NCBI RefSeq assembly: GCF_003324565.1
Contig: NZ_QOLA01000024.1
Coordinates: 47,436-111,435 of the forward strand
Length of the DNA: 64,000 nucleotides
Origin: Streptomyces sp. SDr-06
Lineage (GTDB): Bacteria; Actinomycetota; Actinomycetes; Streptomycetales; Streptomycetaceae
Direction: 5' to 3'
The notes under the pieces were generated by a model, which saw only the letters and a program-made list of their open reading frames with translations, was not told where the DNA came from and searched no databases. Made by a program: the position numbers and the translations under genes. Positions 28,101 through 36,365 of the stretch are shown one piece after another (within the stretch, counting starts at the first letter, position 1; every line of letters starts with the position of its first letter).

Positions 28101-31100
28101 CTGCCCGGCTGCGACATCCGTCCGCAGTGGCGGGCACCGATCGACGCCAAGTGCCCCCTGACCCTGTCGGTGGTCGAGCGGCCGACGGGCTTGGACTGCC
28201 TGTGGGAGTACGACGCCCGCCACTTCGACGCCACCGAAATGGCGGCGCTGGCCCAGCTGTTCGAGCACGGCATCGAGGCGCTCGCCGACGGCGTGGACCG
28301 TCCACTGTCCGAGCTGGTGGCACCGTTGCGCCGCCGGCTGCCCGAGCCGGGGCGCGCCGCCCCGGCACCCCTCGCGCACACCACCGTCGCCGAGGGCTTC
28401 GCCCAGCAGGTCCTGCGCACACCCGACGCGCCCGCACTGGTGCACGCGGGCCGCACCCTCACGTACACCCAACTGGATGCCAGCGCCAACGCGCTCGCCG
28501 CCGAGCTGCTGCGGCTCCACCCACAGGTGCCGCAGGACAGCGGCCCCCGCAGCGTCGCGCTGTACCTCCAGCCATCGGCCGAACACGTGGTGGCGCTGCT
28601 GGCACTGGCCCGGCTGAACCTGACCATCGTGCCGCTCGACCCCACCTATCCGCAGGACCTGCTGCGGCAGATCCTGGCCCAAGTGGAGCCCCTGTGCGTG
28701 CTGGTGGCACCTCAGGACGCGGACGCTCTCGACGCCATCGCTCCCCGCGGCCTGCCCCGCCACCGGATCCCCTCGGTGGACCAGCTTCCGGCGGCCACCC
28801 CCGCACTGCCGCCGCACGACGGCCGGCACCCGCTGTACACGCTGTTCACCTCGGGCTCCACCGGCGCCCCCAAGGGCGTGCAGGTGTCCGACCGGACCCT
28901 GTGCAATCTGCTGCAGTGGCAGCGCGACGCCGGGGGCCTGCGGGCCGCCGCCGTCACCCAGCAGTTCTCCATGCTGTCCTTCGACGTCTCCTTCCAGGAG
29001 ATCTTCACCACGCTGTGCGGCGGCGGTGCGCTGCATCTGGTGCACCCGCAATGGCGCCACGACGCGCCCGCTCTGCTCGACCAGCTCGAAGCGGCCGGTA
29101 CCGAGCGCCTGTTCCTGCCGTACGTGGCCCTGAACCTGCTCGCCGAGCACGGCGTGCGGCTCGGCCGCTACCCCTCCCGGCTGCGCGAGGTGATCACCGC
29201 GGGCGAGCAACTGCTGTGCACCGACGCCATCCGCCGCTGGTTCGCCGGGCTGCCCGGCGCCCGCCTGTTCAACCACTACGGGCCGACGGAGACCCATGTG
29301 GTCAGCGGCCTCTGCCTGGAGGCCGACCCCGCGAACTGGCCGGAGCGCCCGGCCATCGGCAGGCCGGTGACGGCTGCCTGGCTCCGGGTGGTCGACGAGG
29401 CGGACCAGCCCGTGTCCCCGGGCCGCACCGGCCACCTGCTCATCGGCGGCCCGATGGCCGCACCCTGCTACCTGGGCGACGAACGGCTCAACACGGAGCG
29501 CTTCGTCGAACTGCCCGGCCTGGGAACCTTCTACCGCAGCGGCGACCTGGCCCACTTCGACCGGGATGGCCTGCTGCACTACCACGGCCGCGACGACCAG
29601 CAGATCAAGCTGAGCGGCCACCGCCTGGAGCTCGGCCAGGTCGAGGCGGCACTGCTGCGCCACCCCGACGTCGTCAACGCGGCGGTGGTACGGGACGGCG
29701 AACGGCTCGTGGCCTGCCTGGAGTTCCGCGCAGAAGCCACGGCCCAGGACCCCACCAGCGCGGAGCTGTCACGCCACCTTGCGCCGCTGCTGCCGCCGTA
29801 CGTACGGATCGACCGCTTCCGGCGCCTGGTGCGGCTGCCGCTCACCCCGAGCGGCAAACTGGACCGCCGCGCGGCCCTGACCGCACCCGGTGACGAACTG
29901 CCATCGCCGACCGCCCTCTCCCAGAACCCGCCGGTCCTGTCGCCGCGCGAGGCCCGGCTCACCGCACTGCTCGACGAGGTGCTCGGCCGGACCCTCGCAC
30001 CCGACGAGCGCTTCTTCGACGCGGGCGCCTCCAGCCTGGACCTGATGCGCTTCCAGCTGCGCTGCACCGCCGAGCCCGGTCTGGACTTCACCGTCCCCGA
30101 CCTGTTCGAACACGTCACCATCCGCCGCCTCGCCGGGTTCCTGGACGGTGCGACGCGCACGACCGACACGGCCTGGCCTGCGCACGCCGCGGCGGACGAA
30201 CCGATCGCCGTCATCGGCATGGCCGTACGGCTGCCGGGCGCCGACGACCTGGCCGCCTTCTGGGAGATGGTGCGGAGCGGAGCACGCGGCGTGGAGCACT
30301 TCGAAGCGGCCGATGGACTGGTCGGCGCCCGCAGCCAGATGTCGGGGCTCCTCTCCTTCGACCCCGAGCACTTCGGCATCAGCCGCCAGGAGGCGCGGCT
30401 GATGGATCCGCAGCAGCGCCATCTGCTCATGAGTTCCGCCCAGGCGCTGGCTCATGCCGGGATCGCGGACCCGTCCGGGCAGCGCATCGGACTCGTCGCC
30501 GGCTGCGGCGAGAACACCTACTTCCAGTCCTTGCTGCGCGAGGCCGACCCGGAGCGCCTGCCGGACGGCTTCCAGCTAGCGCTCCACCACGACAAGGACT
30601 TCCTCACCACCAAGGTCGCCTACCACCTCGATCTGACGGGCCCCGCGTTCACCGCGCAGGCGGCGTGCGCCAGTTCCCTGGTCGCCGTGCACGTCGCGGC
30701 GGGGCTGCTGCGCCAGGGCGAGGCCGACGTCATGCTGGCGGGCGGGGTGCTCGTCGACACGCTGCTGACGGGCGGCTACGCGTACCGCCCTCAGCACATC
30801 TTCTCCAAGGACGGCTACTGCCGGCCGTTCAGTGACGACGCCGACGGCACGATCGGTGCCAGCGGTGTCGGTGTGGTGGTACTCAAGCCGTTGCACCTCG
30901 CGCGGCGGGACGGCGACACCGTGTACGCGGTGGTCACGGGATCGGCGCTGAACAACGACGGCGCGGGCAAGCTCAGTTACAGCGCACCTTCGCTTCCGGG
31001 CCAGCGCGAGGTGATCCGCGCCGCGCTGCGCCGCAGTGGCCGCGACAGCGCCGACCTGGGATACGTCGAGGCGCACGGCACGGGCACCCGGCTCGGCGAC

Positions 31101-34100
31101 CCGGTCGAGGTCGGCGCGCTGCGCCAGGCCTTCGACCTCGCCGAGGCCGACCGGTGCGCACTGACCTCGGTGAAGAGCCAGATAGGCCATCTGGGAGCCG
31201 CAGCGGGAGTGGTGGGTCTCATCCGGGCCTCCCTCGCCGTCCACCACGGGCTGATCCCGCCCAACGTCGGCTTCCGCACGCTCAATCCGCAGATCGGCAC
31301 CGACACGGCGCCCTTCTTCATCCCGGCCGCGGCCGAGCCCTGGCCCGCGGGACGGCCCCGGGTGGCCGCGGTGAGCAGCTTCGGCATCGGCGGCACCAAC
31401 GCGCATCTGGTGCTCGAAGCAGACGGGACACAGGAACAGGAAGGCCCCGGACTCCCCCTCATTCCCTGCCTGTTGCTCTCCAGCAGCAGCACTGCCGGGC
31501 TGCGCACCGACGCCGCCCGCATCGCCGACTATCTTCAGGCACGGCCCGAGGCGTACGCCCAGGTGCTGCGCCATCTGCAGGCGGGGCGGCCCGCGCGCCG
31601 CCTGCGGGCCGCGGCGGTCTGCGCCGACGCGTCCGCGGCGGTGGACTGGCTGCGCACGGTCTCCGGTGTCGAGGTGGCGGCGCGTGAGCAGGAGTGCCGT
31701 GCCGTGGAGTACACGGCCGCTGATGTGGTGAGCGCCTGGCTGTCCGGCCGGGCGGTCCGCTGGCCCTCCGGACCCGCGCAAGCCCCCTGGGACTTCCCGC
31801 CGCCGAGCTTCGCGCTCGCCGAGTACGACTTCGAGCGCGCCACCGCCCGGACCGAGGACGCAGAAGACCCACAGCGCCTGCCCGAGACCGACTGGCTGCA
31901 CCAGCCGCACTGGGTCCGGCTGAGCCGTGCCGTCACCGCGGCCGGGCCGCGCAGAGCGGGAGTGCTGGTGGCGATGACCGCCCTTCCCCTGCCGTCCGAC
32001 GCACTGGCCCCCTTCGAGGCGGCCTACGACCGGGTGGTACGCGTCAGCGCTGCCGACGCCTTCACCCAACGCGCGGACCACGTCTACGAGGTGGACCCGG
32101 CCGACCCTGACGCACTGCGGCAGCTGCTCGACGCGCTGGCTCCCTCGTCGCCCGATGCGCACGAGGCCGGCATCGACTGGCTGCACGCCCTTCCGCTGGC
32201 GGTCGACGGGCGGATCGGCGAGGAGGCGCTGGAGCGCGCCCGTTGGGCCTGCCTGGACACCCCGGCCGCCCTGCTGCGGGCGGCCGGCGAGCTGTCAAGG
32301 CCGGTACGGCTGCGGGCCTGGTGGCTCTCGTACGGGGCGCAGCCCGTCGAAGGCGCTGTACAGCGGCCGGAGTTGGGGCTGCTCGCGGGCGCTGGAGAAG
32401 TGGCACCACAGGAGTGTGACCTCGCAGGACACTGGGTGGACCTGCCGGTCGCGGACCCGGCCGTCTGGAGTGGGGCGCTGGCGGCGCTGCTCTGCGGGGC
32501 CGACGCCGCGGCGGAACTGCCCCGGCGCCTCGCACTGCGGCAGGGCTACTGGTGGCGGCAGGCGCTGCTGCCGGTGCCCGTCCCTGCCGCGACGGTCTCC
32601 GCCGCACTCCCCGCTGCCCCGGCCACGTACCTCGTCATCGGCGGCACGGGAGGCATCGGTCGCTCCCTGGCCGCGTGGCTCCTGACGCACTCCGAGTGCC
32701 GGGTCGTCCTGCTCTCCCGCGGTGCGCGGCTGCCCGAGGATCTCGCCCCGTGGGCGGACCGCGTCGAGCTGGTCGAGGCCGATCTGGCCGAGGAGGCGCT
32801 CGACGTGATCCTCTCCCGGATCGCCGCGCACACGAGAGGATCCGGCGGGATCGACGGCGTGGTGCACGCCGCGGGCTCGGCGGGCGGCGGGCTGATCTCC
32901 CGGCGCGACAGCGCGGCGATGCGGCAGGCCACGGCCGCCAAGCTGCGCGGCACGCTGCTGGTCGAGCGGCTGATCGAGGACTACCAGCCGGGCTTCGCGG
33001 CGTACTGCTCGTCAGTGTCCGCGCAGTACGGCGGGGTCGGCCAGTTCGACTACGCGGCCGCGAACGGCCTTCTGGACGGCTTCGCCCGGTACCGCTCGGA
33101 CGCCACCGCCACCACACTGCGGATCGGCATCGGCTGGGACATCTGGAGCGAGGTCGGCATGGCCCGGGACGCCCTGAGGTCGGACGCCCGTCACCAGAAA
33201 CACCTCACCGTCGGTCTCGCGATCAAGGAGGGCCAGCGGCTGTTCGCACGGGCGCTGCAGCTCCAGCTCCCGCACCTTCTGGTGTCCACCACCGACATCG
33301 AGCGGGCCCGCGACTTCTACGCCCCGTCGGCGGCGCCGGGCGCGGTGCCGCGCACAAGGGGCGCCGACGTCCCGCAGGACGAGGCACGGCCGGAAGCGAT
33401 CGCCGCCCGGCTCAGCGGCTGGCTCCGCGATTGGCTGCGGCTTGACGAGATCGACCCGGCGGTCTCGCTGTACGACCACGGCGTCGACTCGCTGACCATG
33501 CTCGACCTCGTCGCCAAGATCGAACAGCACTACGGCGTCGTCCTCGAGCTCTCCCAGCTGGGCCATCGCATCAGTCTCAACGGTGTGCTGGCCCTCGCCG
33601 AGCAGGCCGAGGCCGCCGGTCCCGGTGCGGCTCCCCCGGCCGACCAGGTGCCCATCGAGGTGTGGCAGGAGGGCACCGGGAACGATGTGGTGTGCCTGAT
33701 CCACCCGGTCGGGGGTGACGTCCAGGCCTACCGTGCGCTCGTGTCGGTCCTCGACCGGCACCTCACGGTCTGTCTGATCGCCGACCCCGCGCTGCGCAGC
33801 CCCGAGCGGCCTTCCTGGTCGCTCGCCGAGCGGGCCCGTCACTACCACGCCGCGCTGCGTGCCCGCTTTCCTCAAGGTCCGTGGCGCTGGCACCTCGCGG
33901 GCTGGTCGTTCGGCGCATGGGTGGCCCACGCCGTGGCGGCCGAGGCGGAGGCAGCCGGCCACCCGGCCGCCCAGCTCGACTTGCTCGACCCGCCACCGCC
34001 GGATGCCGCGCCACACTTCCTGGCGTACGACGAGGCGCTCTACGCGGCGGTCTTCGCGCACGAGCTGAGTCAGGGCGGCACGGACGGGAACCGTGCCACG

Positions 34101-34436
34101 GCCGGACCGGGCCCGGAGGCGCTGGCGTACGCCGAGCGTCTGGCGCGCTGCTGCCGGGCCAACGTCGCCGCCATGGCACACCACCAGCCGCCCCGGCTGA
34201 CGCGCACGCGCAGCCGCCTGTGGCTGGCGACCCGCCCGGTGGACGGCCTGCCCGTGCTGGGCTCCCCGGAGGAGCAACGGCGGCTGTGGCAGGAGCGGTT
34301 GCCGCTGCTCGACGGCTTCCACGCGCTCGACACCACGCACTACGGAGTCGTCAGGACCCCGTGGGTACAGGCGGTGGCCAACGCCGTCAACATCACGACC
34401 GGCACGGCTGCGAGCCCCCCTGCAAGGACGTCATGA
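25191..34436 (+). CDS. hybrid NRPS-PKS: A-T-C-A-T-KS-KR-ACP-TE, no AT
   Basis: This 3081-residue megasynthase begins with a loading A domain (~25-530; VYGPTEATT, NGKVDR) and T (CGGDSLKAL, Ser ~553). C follows (HHIAVDGWS, ~740), then a second A (~1065-1560; HYGPTETHV) and T (DAGASSLDL, ~1613). KS (~1668-2067) has AACASS Cys (~1824) and EAHGTGT/GHLGAA His. A ~160-residue linker without acyltransferase motifs leads to KR (GGTGGIG ~2483; FDYAAAN), ACP (DHGVDSLTM, ~2765) and TE (GWSFGAW, ~2903). Codes read DAFFLGVTFK (Ile/Val-like) and DVQFIAHVVK (Pro-like). The product should be an aliphatic aminoacyl-Pro extended by a reduced ketide unit. Malonyl loading needs a trans-acting AT, not present here. 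The ATG overlaps the previous stop by one base. Confidence 0.9.
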   Translation: MGAAPHSPAPGLAAAVLDRARRHSSAPALIDGEHILDYAHLDTASAAVADALHRRGVRPGQAVAVCLPRSWQLVCAMLGILRLGAVVVPLDAQSPPERQHHILTDSASVAVLHGATAPQRLPQGVRPLPVDELLSGGAGSPAPDPRTLPQGPAPVSFVFYTSGTTGLPKGVEVRDSGIVRLAQPGYIALREGARYSCLSNPAFDALSFEVWVPLLTGGCCVIIDDGTAQTPDVLAAELERLRIDTLFVTVALFNAVVDQVPHCFSGIGQVLVGGEQLNARLIRRWYRSNVTSTTQLYNVYGPTEATTFALCHAVPRDFAGDVVPIGRALPGTEALVLAKGHRPAEPGETAELYLAGEALAVGYRNLPEESARRFVTLERPNGTPVRHYRTGDLVRLDAAGHAEYVGRADRQVKVRGFRIEPGELERQIVTHPAVRQAYVCTRRDANGVNELLAYLILGAELSLDDFHRHLDAALPAYMRPHRIHLVDALPLNANGKVDREALLRHDVAPWRRTGTTRTGAVLTTRQREVLALAERTLGTEGLCLADRWIACGGDSLKALRLRFEARRLWGCELPPSLVLRSDFAELAAATEASASPYPEVPAPGPTGAAAPPTAPATSEQQRLWLLQQRDPASRAYSVPMVFRVDGAVDTTALRGALRRLVARHPALRTSFTATPEGLLQTVHEPYDPWTEPPAEALRDAAGRRAFTDRLFAAPFDLARPYLFQACWLPRPGGGELYLRMHHIAVDGWSLNVLFGELSADYAAAVGRAGQMTTRPAPTPLDYARWQSEWFSSDAYRTQRSELPTLYADLPQGPAGAADTAPLEPAHRLGGPTGRLLHTLLDTGRRATLDRLCGDLGLTRFQLLLGVYAWSLYGVTGSTRPRIATPVANRPVQDFESSIGMFANTVLLPLSLAPREHLRSQLLRHGAATQAVLDRQDVVLADVVADLPGPAGSTPFDFMFVLENTDFDTLALPGCDIRPQWRAPIDAKCPLTLSVVERPTGLDCLWEYDARHFDATEMAALAQLFEHGIEALADGVDRPLSELVAPLRRRLPEPGRAAPAPLAHTTVAEGFAQQVLRTPDAPALVHAGRTLTYTQLDASANALAAELLRLHPQVPQDSGPRSVALYLQPSAEHVVALLALARLNLTIVPLDPTYPQDLLRQILAQVEPLCVLVAPQDADALDAIAPRGLPRHRIPSVDQLPAATPALPPHDGRHPLYTLFTSGSTGAPKGVQVSDRTLCNLLQWQRDAGGLRAAAVTQQFSMLSFDVSFQEIFTTLCGGGALHLVHPQWRHDAPALLDQLEAAGTERLFLPYVALNLLAEHGVRLGRYPSRLREVITAGEQLLCTDAIRRWFAGLPGARLFNHYGPTETHVVSGLCLEADPANWPERPAIGRPVTAAWLRVVDEADQPVSPGRTGHLLIGGPMAAPCYLGDERLNTERFVELPGLGTFYRSGDLAHFDRDGLLHYHGRDDQQIKLSGHRLELGQVEAALLRHPDVVNAAVVRDGERLVACLEFRAEATAQDPTSAELSRHLAPLLPPYVRIDRFRRLVRLPLTPSGKLDRRAALTAPGDELPSPTALSQNPPVLSPREARLTALLDEVLGRTLAPDERFFDAGASSLDLMRFQLRCTAEPGLDFTVPDLFEHVTIRRLAGFLDGATRTTDTAWPAHAAADEPIAVIGMAVRLPGADDLAAFWEMVRSGARGVEHFEAADGLVGARSQMSGLLSFDPEHFGISRQEARLMDPQQRHLLMSSAQALAHAGIADPSGQRIGLVAGCGENTYFQSLLREADPERLPDGFQLALHHDKDFLTTKVAYHLDLTGPAFTAQAACASSLVAVHVAAGLLRQGEADVMLAGGVLVDTLLTGGYAYRPQHIFSKDGYCRPFSDDADGTIGASGVGVVVLKPLHLARRDGDTVYAVVTGSALNNDGAGKLSYSAPSLPGQREVIRAALRRSGRDSADLGYVEAHGTGTRLGDPVEVGALRQAFDLAEADRCALTSVKSQIGHLGAAAGVVGLIRASLAVHHGLIPPNVGFRTLNPQIGTDTAPFFIPAAAEPWPAGRPRVAAVSSFGIGGTNAHLVLEADGTQEQEGPGLPLIPCLLLSSSSTAGLRTDAARIADYLQARPEAYAQVLRHLQAGRPARRLRAAAVCADASAAVDWLRTVSGVEVAAREQECRAVEYTAADVVSAWLSGRAVRWPSGPAQAPWDFPPPSFALAEYDFERATARTEDAEDPQRLPETDWLHQPHWVRLSRAVTAAGPRRAGVLVAMTALPLPSDALAPFEAAYDRVVRVSAADAFTQRADHVYEVDPADPDALRQLLDALAPSSPDAHEAGIDWLHALPLAVDGRIGEEALERARWACLDTPAALLRAAGELSRPVRLRAWWLSYGAQPVEGAVQRPELGLLAGAGEVAPQECDLAGHWVDLPVADPAVWSGALAALLCGADAAAELPRRLALRQGYWWRQALLPVPVPAATVSAALPAAPATYLVIGGTGGIGRSLAAWLLTHSECRVVLLSRGARLPEDLAPWADRVELVEADLAEEALDVILSRIAAHTRGSGGIDGVVHAAGSAGGGLISRRDSAAMRQATAAKLRGTLLVERLIEDYQPGFAAYCSSVSAQYGGVGQFDYAAANGLLDGFARYRSDATATTLRIGIGWDIWSEVGMARDALRSDARHQKHLTVGLAIKEGQRLFARALQLQLPHLLVSTTDIERARDFYAPSAAPGAVPRTRGADVPQDEARPEAIAARLSGWLRDWLRLDEIDPAVSLYDHGVDSLTMLDLVAKIEQHYGVVLELSQLGHRISLNGVLALAEQAEAAGPGAAPPADQVPIEVWQEGTGNDVVCLIHPVGGDVQAYRALVSVLDRHLTVCLIADPALRSPERPSWSLAERARHYHAALRARFPQGPWRWHLAGWSFGAWVAHAVAAEAEAAGHPAAQLDLLDPPPPDAAPHFLAYDEALYAAVFAHELSQGGTDGNRATAGPGPEALAYAERLARCCRANVAAMAHHQPPRLTRTRSRLWLATRPVDGLPVLGSPEEQRRLWQERLPLLDGFHALDTTHYGVVRTPWVQAVANAVNITTGTAASPPARTS

Positions 34437-34570
34437 GCCCCGCGTCCCCCTCTCAACCACTGCCACCGCGCTCGCTTCGGCGTACCGCCCTGGTCGGACT
34501 CGAACCGCCGGCCATCGTGTGGACGCCGTGCCCTGAGGAAGCCGGCGCGGAGGTCGCGCTGAAGCCCTGA
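34433..34570 (+). CDS. 45-residue peptide translationally coupled to the NRPS-PKS
   Basis: The ATG shares an ATGA overlap with the stop of the megasynthase gene, and the frame ends 12 bases before a strong terminator. The peptide is Pro/Ser-rich at the start, basic in the middle (PRSLRRTALVGLEPP) and acidic near the end, with one Cys. It is not MbtH-like and matches no family I know. It could be a genuine coupled small protein of the operon or a chance frame between the stop and terminator; the overlap favours the former. Confidence 0.4.
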   Translation: MSPASPSQPLPPRSLRRTALVGLEPPAIVWTPCPEEAGAEVALKP

Positions 34571-34581
34571 CTGTCGTCGTC

Positions 34582-34636
34582 AGCCCCTCCCGGACCCCCG
34601 TTCCTCGGAACGGGGGTTTTCCCGGGAGGGGCTTTG
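34582..34636 (+). terminator. nested intrinsic terminator of the NRPS operon
   Basis: An inner stem CCCCCGTTC / GAACGGGGG (34595-34616, CTCG loop) is followed by TTTT. It is enclosed by an outer stem AGCCCCTCCCGG / CCGGGAGGGGCT (34582-34593 and 34622-34633) followed by TTT. The nested form is unusually strong and marks the end of the NRPS transcript. Confidence 0.85.
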
Positions 34637-34773
34637 CCGTGTGGCTGCAAGGGCGTGGTGCTACGGGTAAGGATCAGCCACACACCCGTAAAGGCCGTAG
34701 AGGATGTTCGAATAGCCGCCTAGCTCACGTCCGCAGAAGCGTGGGCGATTTTGCCGGAAAAAGGCCAGGAGTC

Positions 34774-34954
34774 ATTCCGCAGAGCGGAATATGACATGCC
34801 GGTGACGGGACGCAACGCTCCACTTGTGGAGATTTACCCGACATTTTTTTCATTAGCGACATTCGGTTGTTTTCGAGCTGCGGGCGATCCGTTCAGGCCA
34901 TTAATCTCGCTCTCGCCGCCACAGGCCGGAAAGCAACTTCCGCATAACGGAAGT
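34774..34954. promoter_or_regulatory. pair of TTCCG/CGGAA inverted repeats in AT-rich leader
   Basis: Two related palindromes lie upstream of the Tat-exported protein gene: ATTCCGC-AGA-GCGGAAT (34774-34790) and ACTTCCG-CATAA-CGGAAGT (34936-34954). The DNA between them is much richer in A and T than the rest of the window. This looks like a regulated promoter region with two sites for one dimeric regulator. Confidence 0.5.
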
Positions 34955-35109
34955 ATCTGTTTCTGAGTCTCGGAGATCTCTGCGCGGCCCAGTCCACTCA
35001 TACGGTGCCGTCGCCCATCCCGCGATCGTCCGTTCCGCGCAGAGTCCCTGCGAGCCGTAGTGGCGGCATCACCCAAAAACAGTCCTATTCCCAGGGGGGA
35101 AACGGGAGT

Positions 35110-36273
35110 ATGAGCACGCGAAGAAACTTCATTGCGGCGACCACCACCGCAGCGGCGGCAGCGACTTTCCTGACCGGAACGGGAGCCGCTCCGGCCGGAG
35201 CGGCTGCCCCGGACGCGACGGCTCCGGCAGGCAACGGGGACGCCGCCGGCGACCAGCTCACCGCGCGCGGCAACATCCTTCAGGTCGACACCGACATGCG
35301 CACCAACTACGACAAGCTGCGGGTCGGGGTGACGCAGCAGCTGACGCCGGTCATCGTGGTGGAGAACGGCATGCAGGGCGGTAAGTACACCCTGGTCCTG
35401 GACGGTCAGCGGTTCGTGGAGGAGCCGATCGACCAGATTTTCCAGCTGGCGAAGTCCATCGCACACGTCCCGCTCGGGATCTTCTCCGTCATCGCGCCCT
35501 ACCTCGACCCACGCATTCCGGCGGGGCAGAAGGACATGTACGCCCGGGATCTGGCGATGACCGCGTACGTGGGGCCGGGCAAGACGGACTGGGTCGACCC
35601 GCTGACGAAGTTCGTCGCCGACCTCGACACCGCCCGGCGCACCCTCGAACAGGCCGGTCTGCCCACGGACTTGAAGGTGTCCTGCGCACACATCCTGGAC
35701 TCGGGCATGACGTACGCGAACGACATCATCCGGCGCCGTACCTTCGACATGAAGGGCTTCGAGGATTTCACCGGCAAGGTCGGCGACGACATCAAGCAGA
35801 ACATGTACTGGGCGGCGAAAGTCCAGATCGAGGCCGTCAAGGATCTCTTCACCCGCTGGAAGTCCAAGGTCGGCGCCGACCGCTGGCACGAGCTGTACGT
35901 GGTGGTCCTGTCGATGTGGACCACCAGCGAGCTCAACCAGAACTCGATCATCATCAAGCACTTCATGGACAACGGGATGGCCGACAGCCACCTGATCGAC
36001 CTGCCCTGCCAGGCCCCGTCGATCGCGAACGCGGTCGATGTGGCCCTCGACAACCTCGCCCGCATCGTCCAGGACAACATCGCGGCCCAGATGGTGTTCT
36101 CCACCGACCAGCAGCTGGCCGACGCCCTCAAGGGCAGGCCCGACCTGCTCTCCCAGGAACTCCTGAAGCTGCTGGGTGACACCGGCGCGACCGCGTCCAC
36201 GGCGTCGCTGGCGGCCTGCCCGTTCCACTCCAAGCTGAAGGCACAGCAGGCCGTGCGCTCCGTCGCCGTCTGA
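35110..36273 (+). CDS. Tat-exported protein of unknown function
   Basis: This 387-residue protein starts with a twin-arginine signal (STRRNFIAATTTAAAAA, cleavage near AGA at ~33) and an Ala/Pro/Gly linker. The mature ~340 residues look mainly helical, with an extended middle (DDIKQNMYWAAKVQIEAVKD) and two central Cys (in KVSCAHILDSG and DLPCQAPSI) plus one near the C-terminus. I do not recognise the family. It lies between the NRPS terminator and an exporter gene and has its own AT-rich promoter region. Use of the Tat route suggests it folds, perhaps with a cofactor, before export. An AGGGGGGAA site precedes the ATG. Confidence 0.75.
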   Translation: MSTRRNFIAATTTAAAAATFLTGTGAAPAGAAAPDATAPAGNGDAAGDQLTARGNILQVDTDMRTNYDKLRVGVTQQLTPVIVVENGMQGGKYTLVLDGQRFVEEPIDQIFQLAKSIAHVPLGIFSVIAPYLDPRIPAGQKDMYARDLAMTAYVGPGKTDWVDPLTKFVADLDTARRTLEQAGLPTDLKVSCAHILDSGMTYANDIIRRRTFDMKGFEDFTGKVGDDIKQNMYWAAKVQIEAVKDLFTRWKSKVGADRWHELYVVVLSMWTTSELNQNSIIIKHFMDNGMADSHLIDLPCQAPSIANAVDVALDNLARIVQDNIAAQMVFSTDQQLADALKGRPDLLSQELLKLLGDTGATASTASLAACPFHSKLKAQQAVRSVAV

Positions 36274-36304
36274 CCCTGCGACCGTCCCGAAAGACCCGGC
36301 GGCT

Positions 36305-36338
36305 CCCCGCCCCATCCCTTCACCCGGATGGGGCGGGG
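36305..36338 (+). terminator. hairpin between Tat-protein and MFS genes
   Basis: CCCCGCCCCATCC and its exact complement are separated by eight bases. There is no T-run, so it may stall rather than end transcription or protect the upstream message. Confidence 0.5.
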
Positions 36339-36365
36339 GCCGTCGCCCATTCCCGGGGGAAAACC

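Noticed and set aside
26814..29663. A 949-codon leftward frame antisense to the NRPS-PKS
   Set aside because: Shadow frame; no start site, no domain, and composition typical of the reverse of a high-GC gene.
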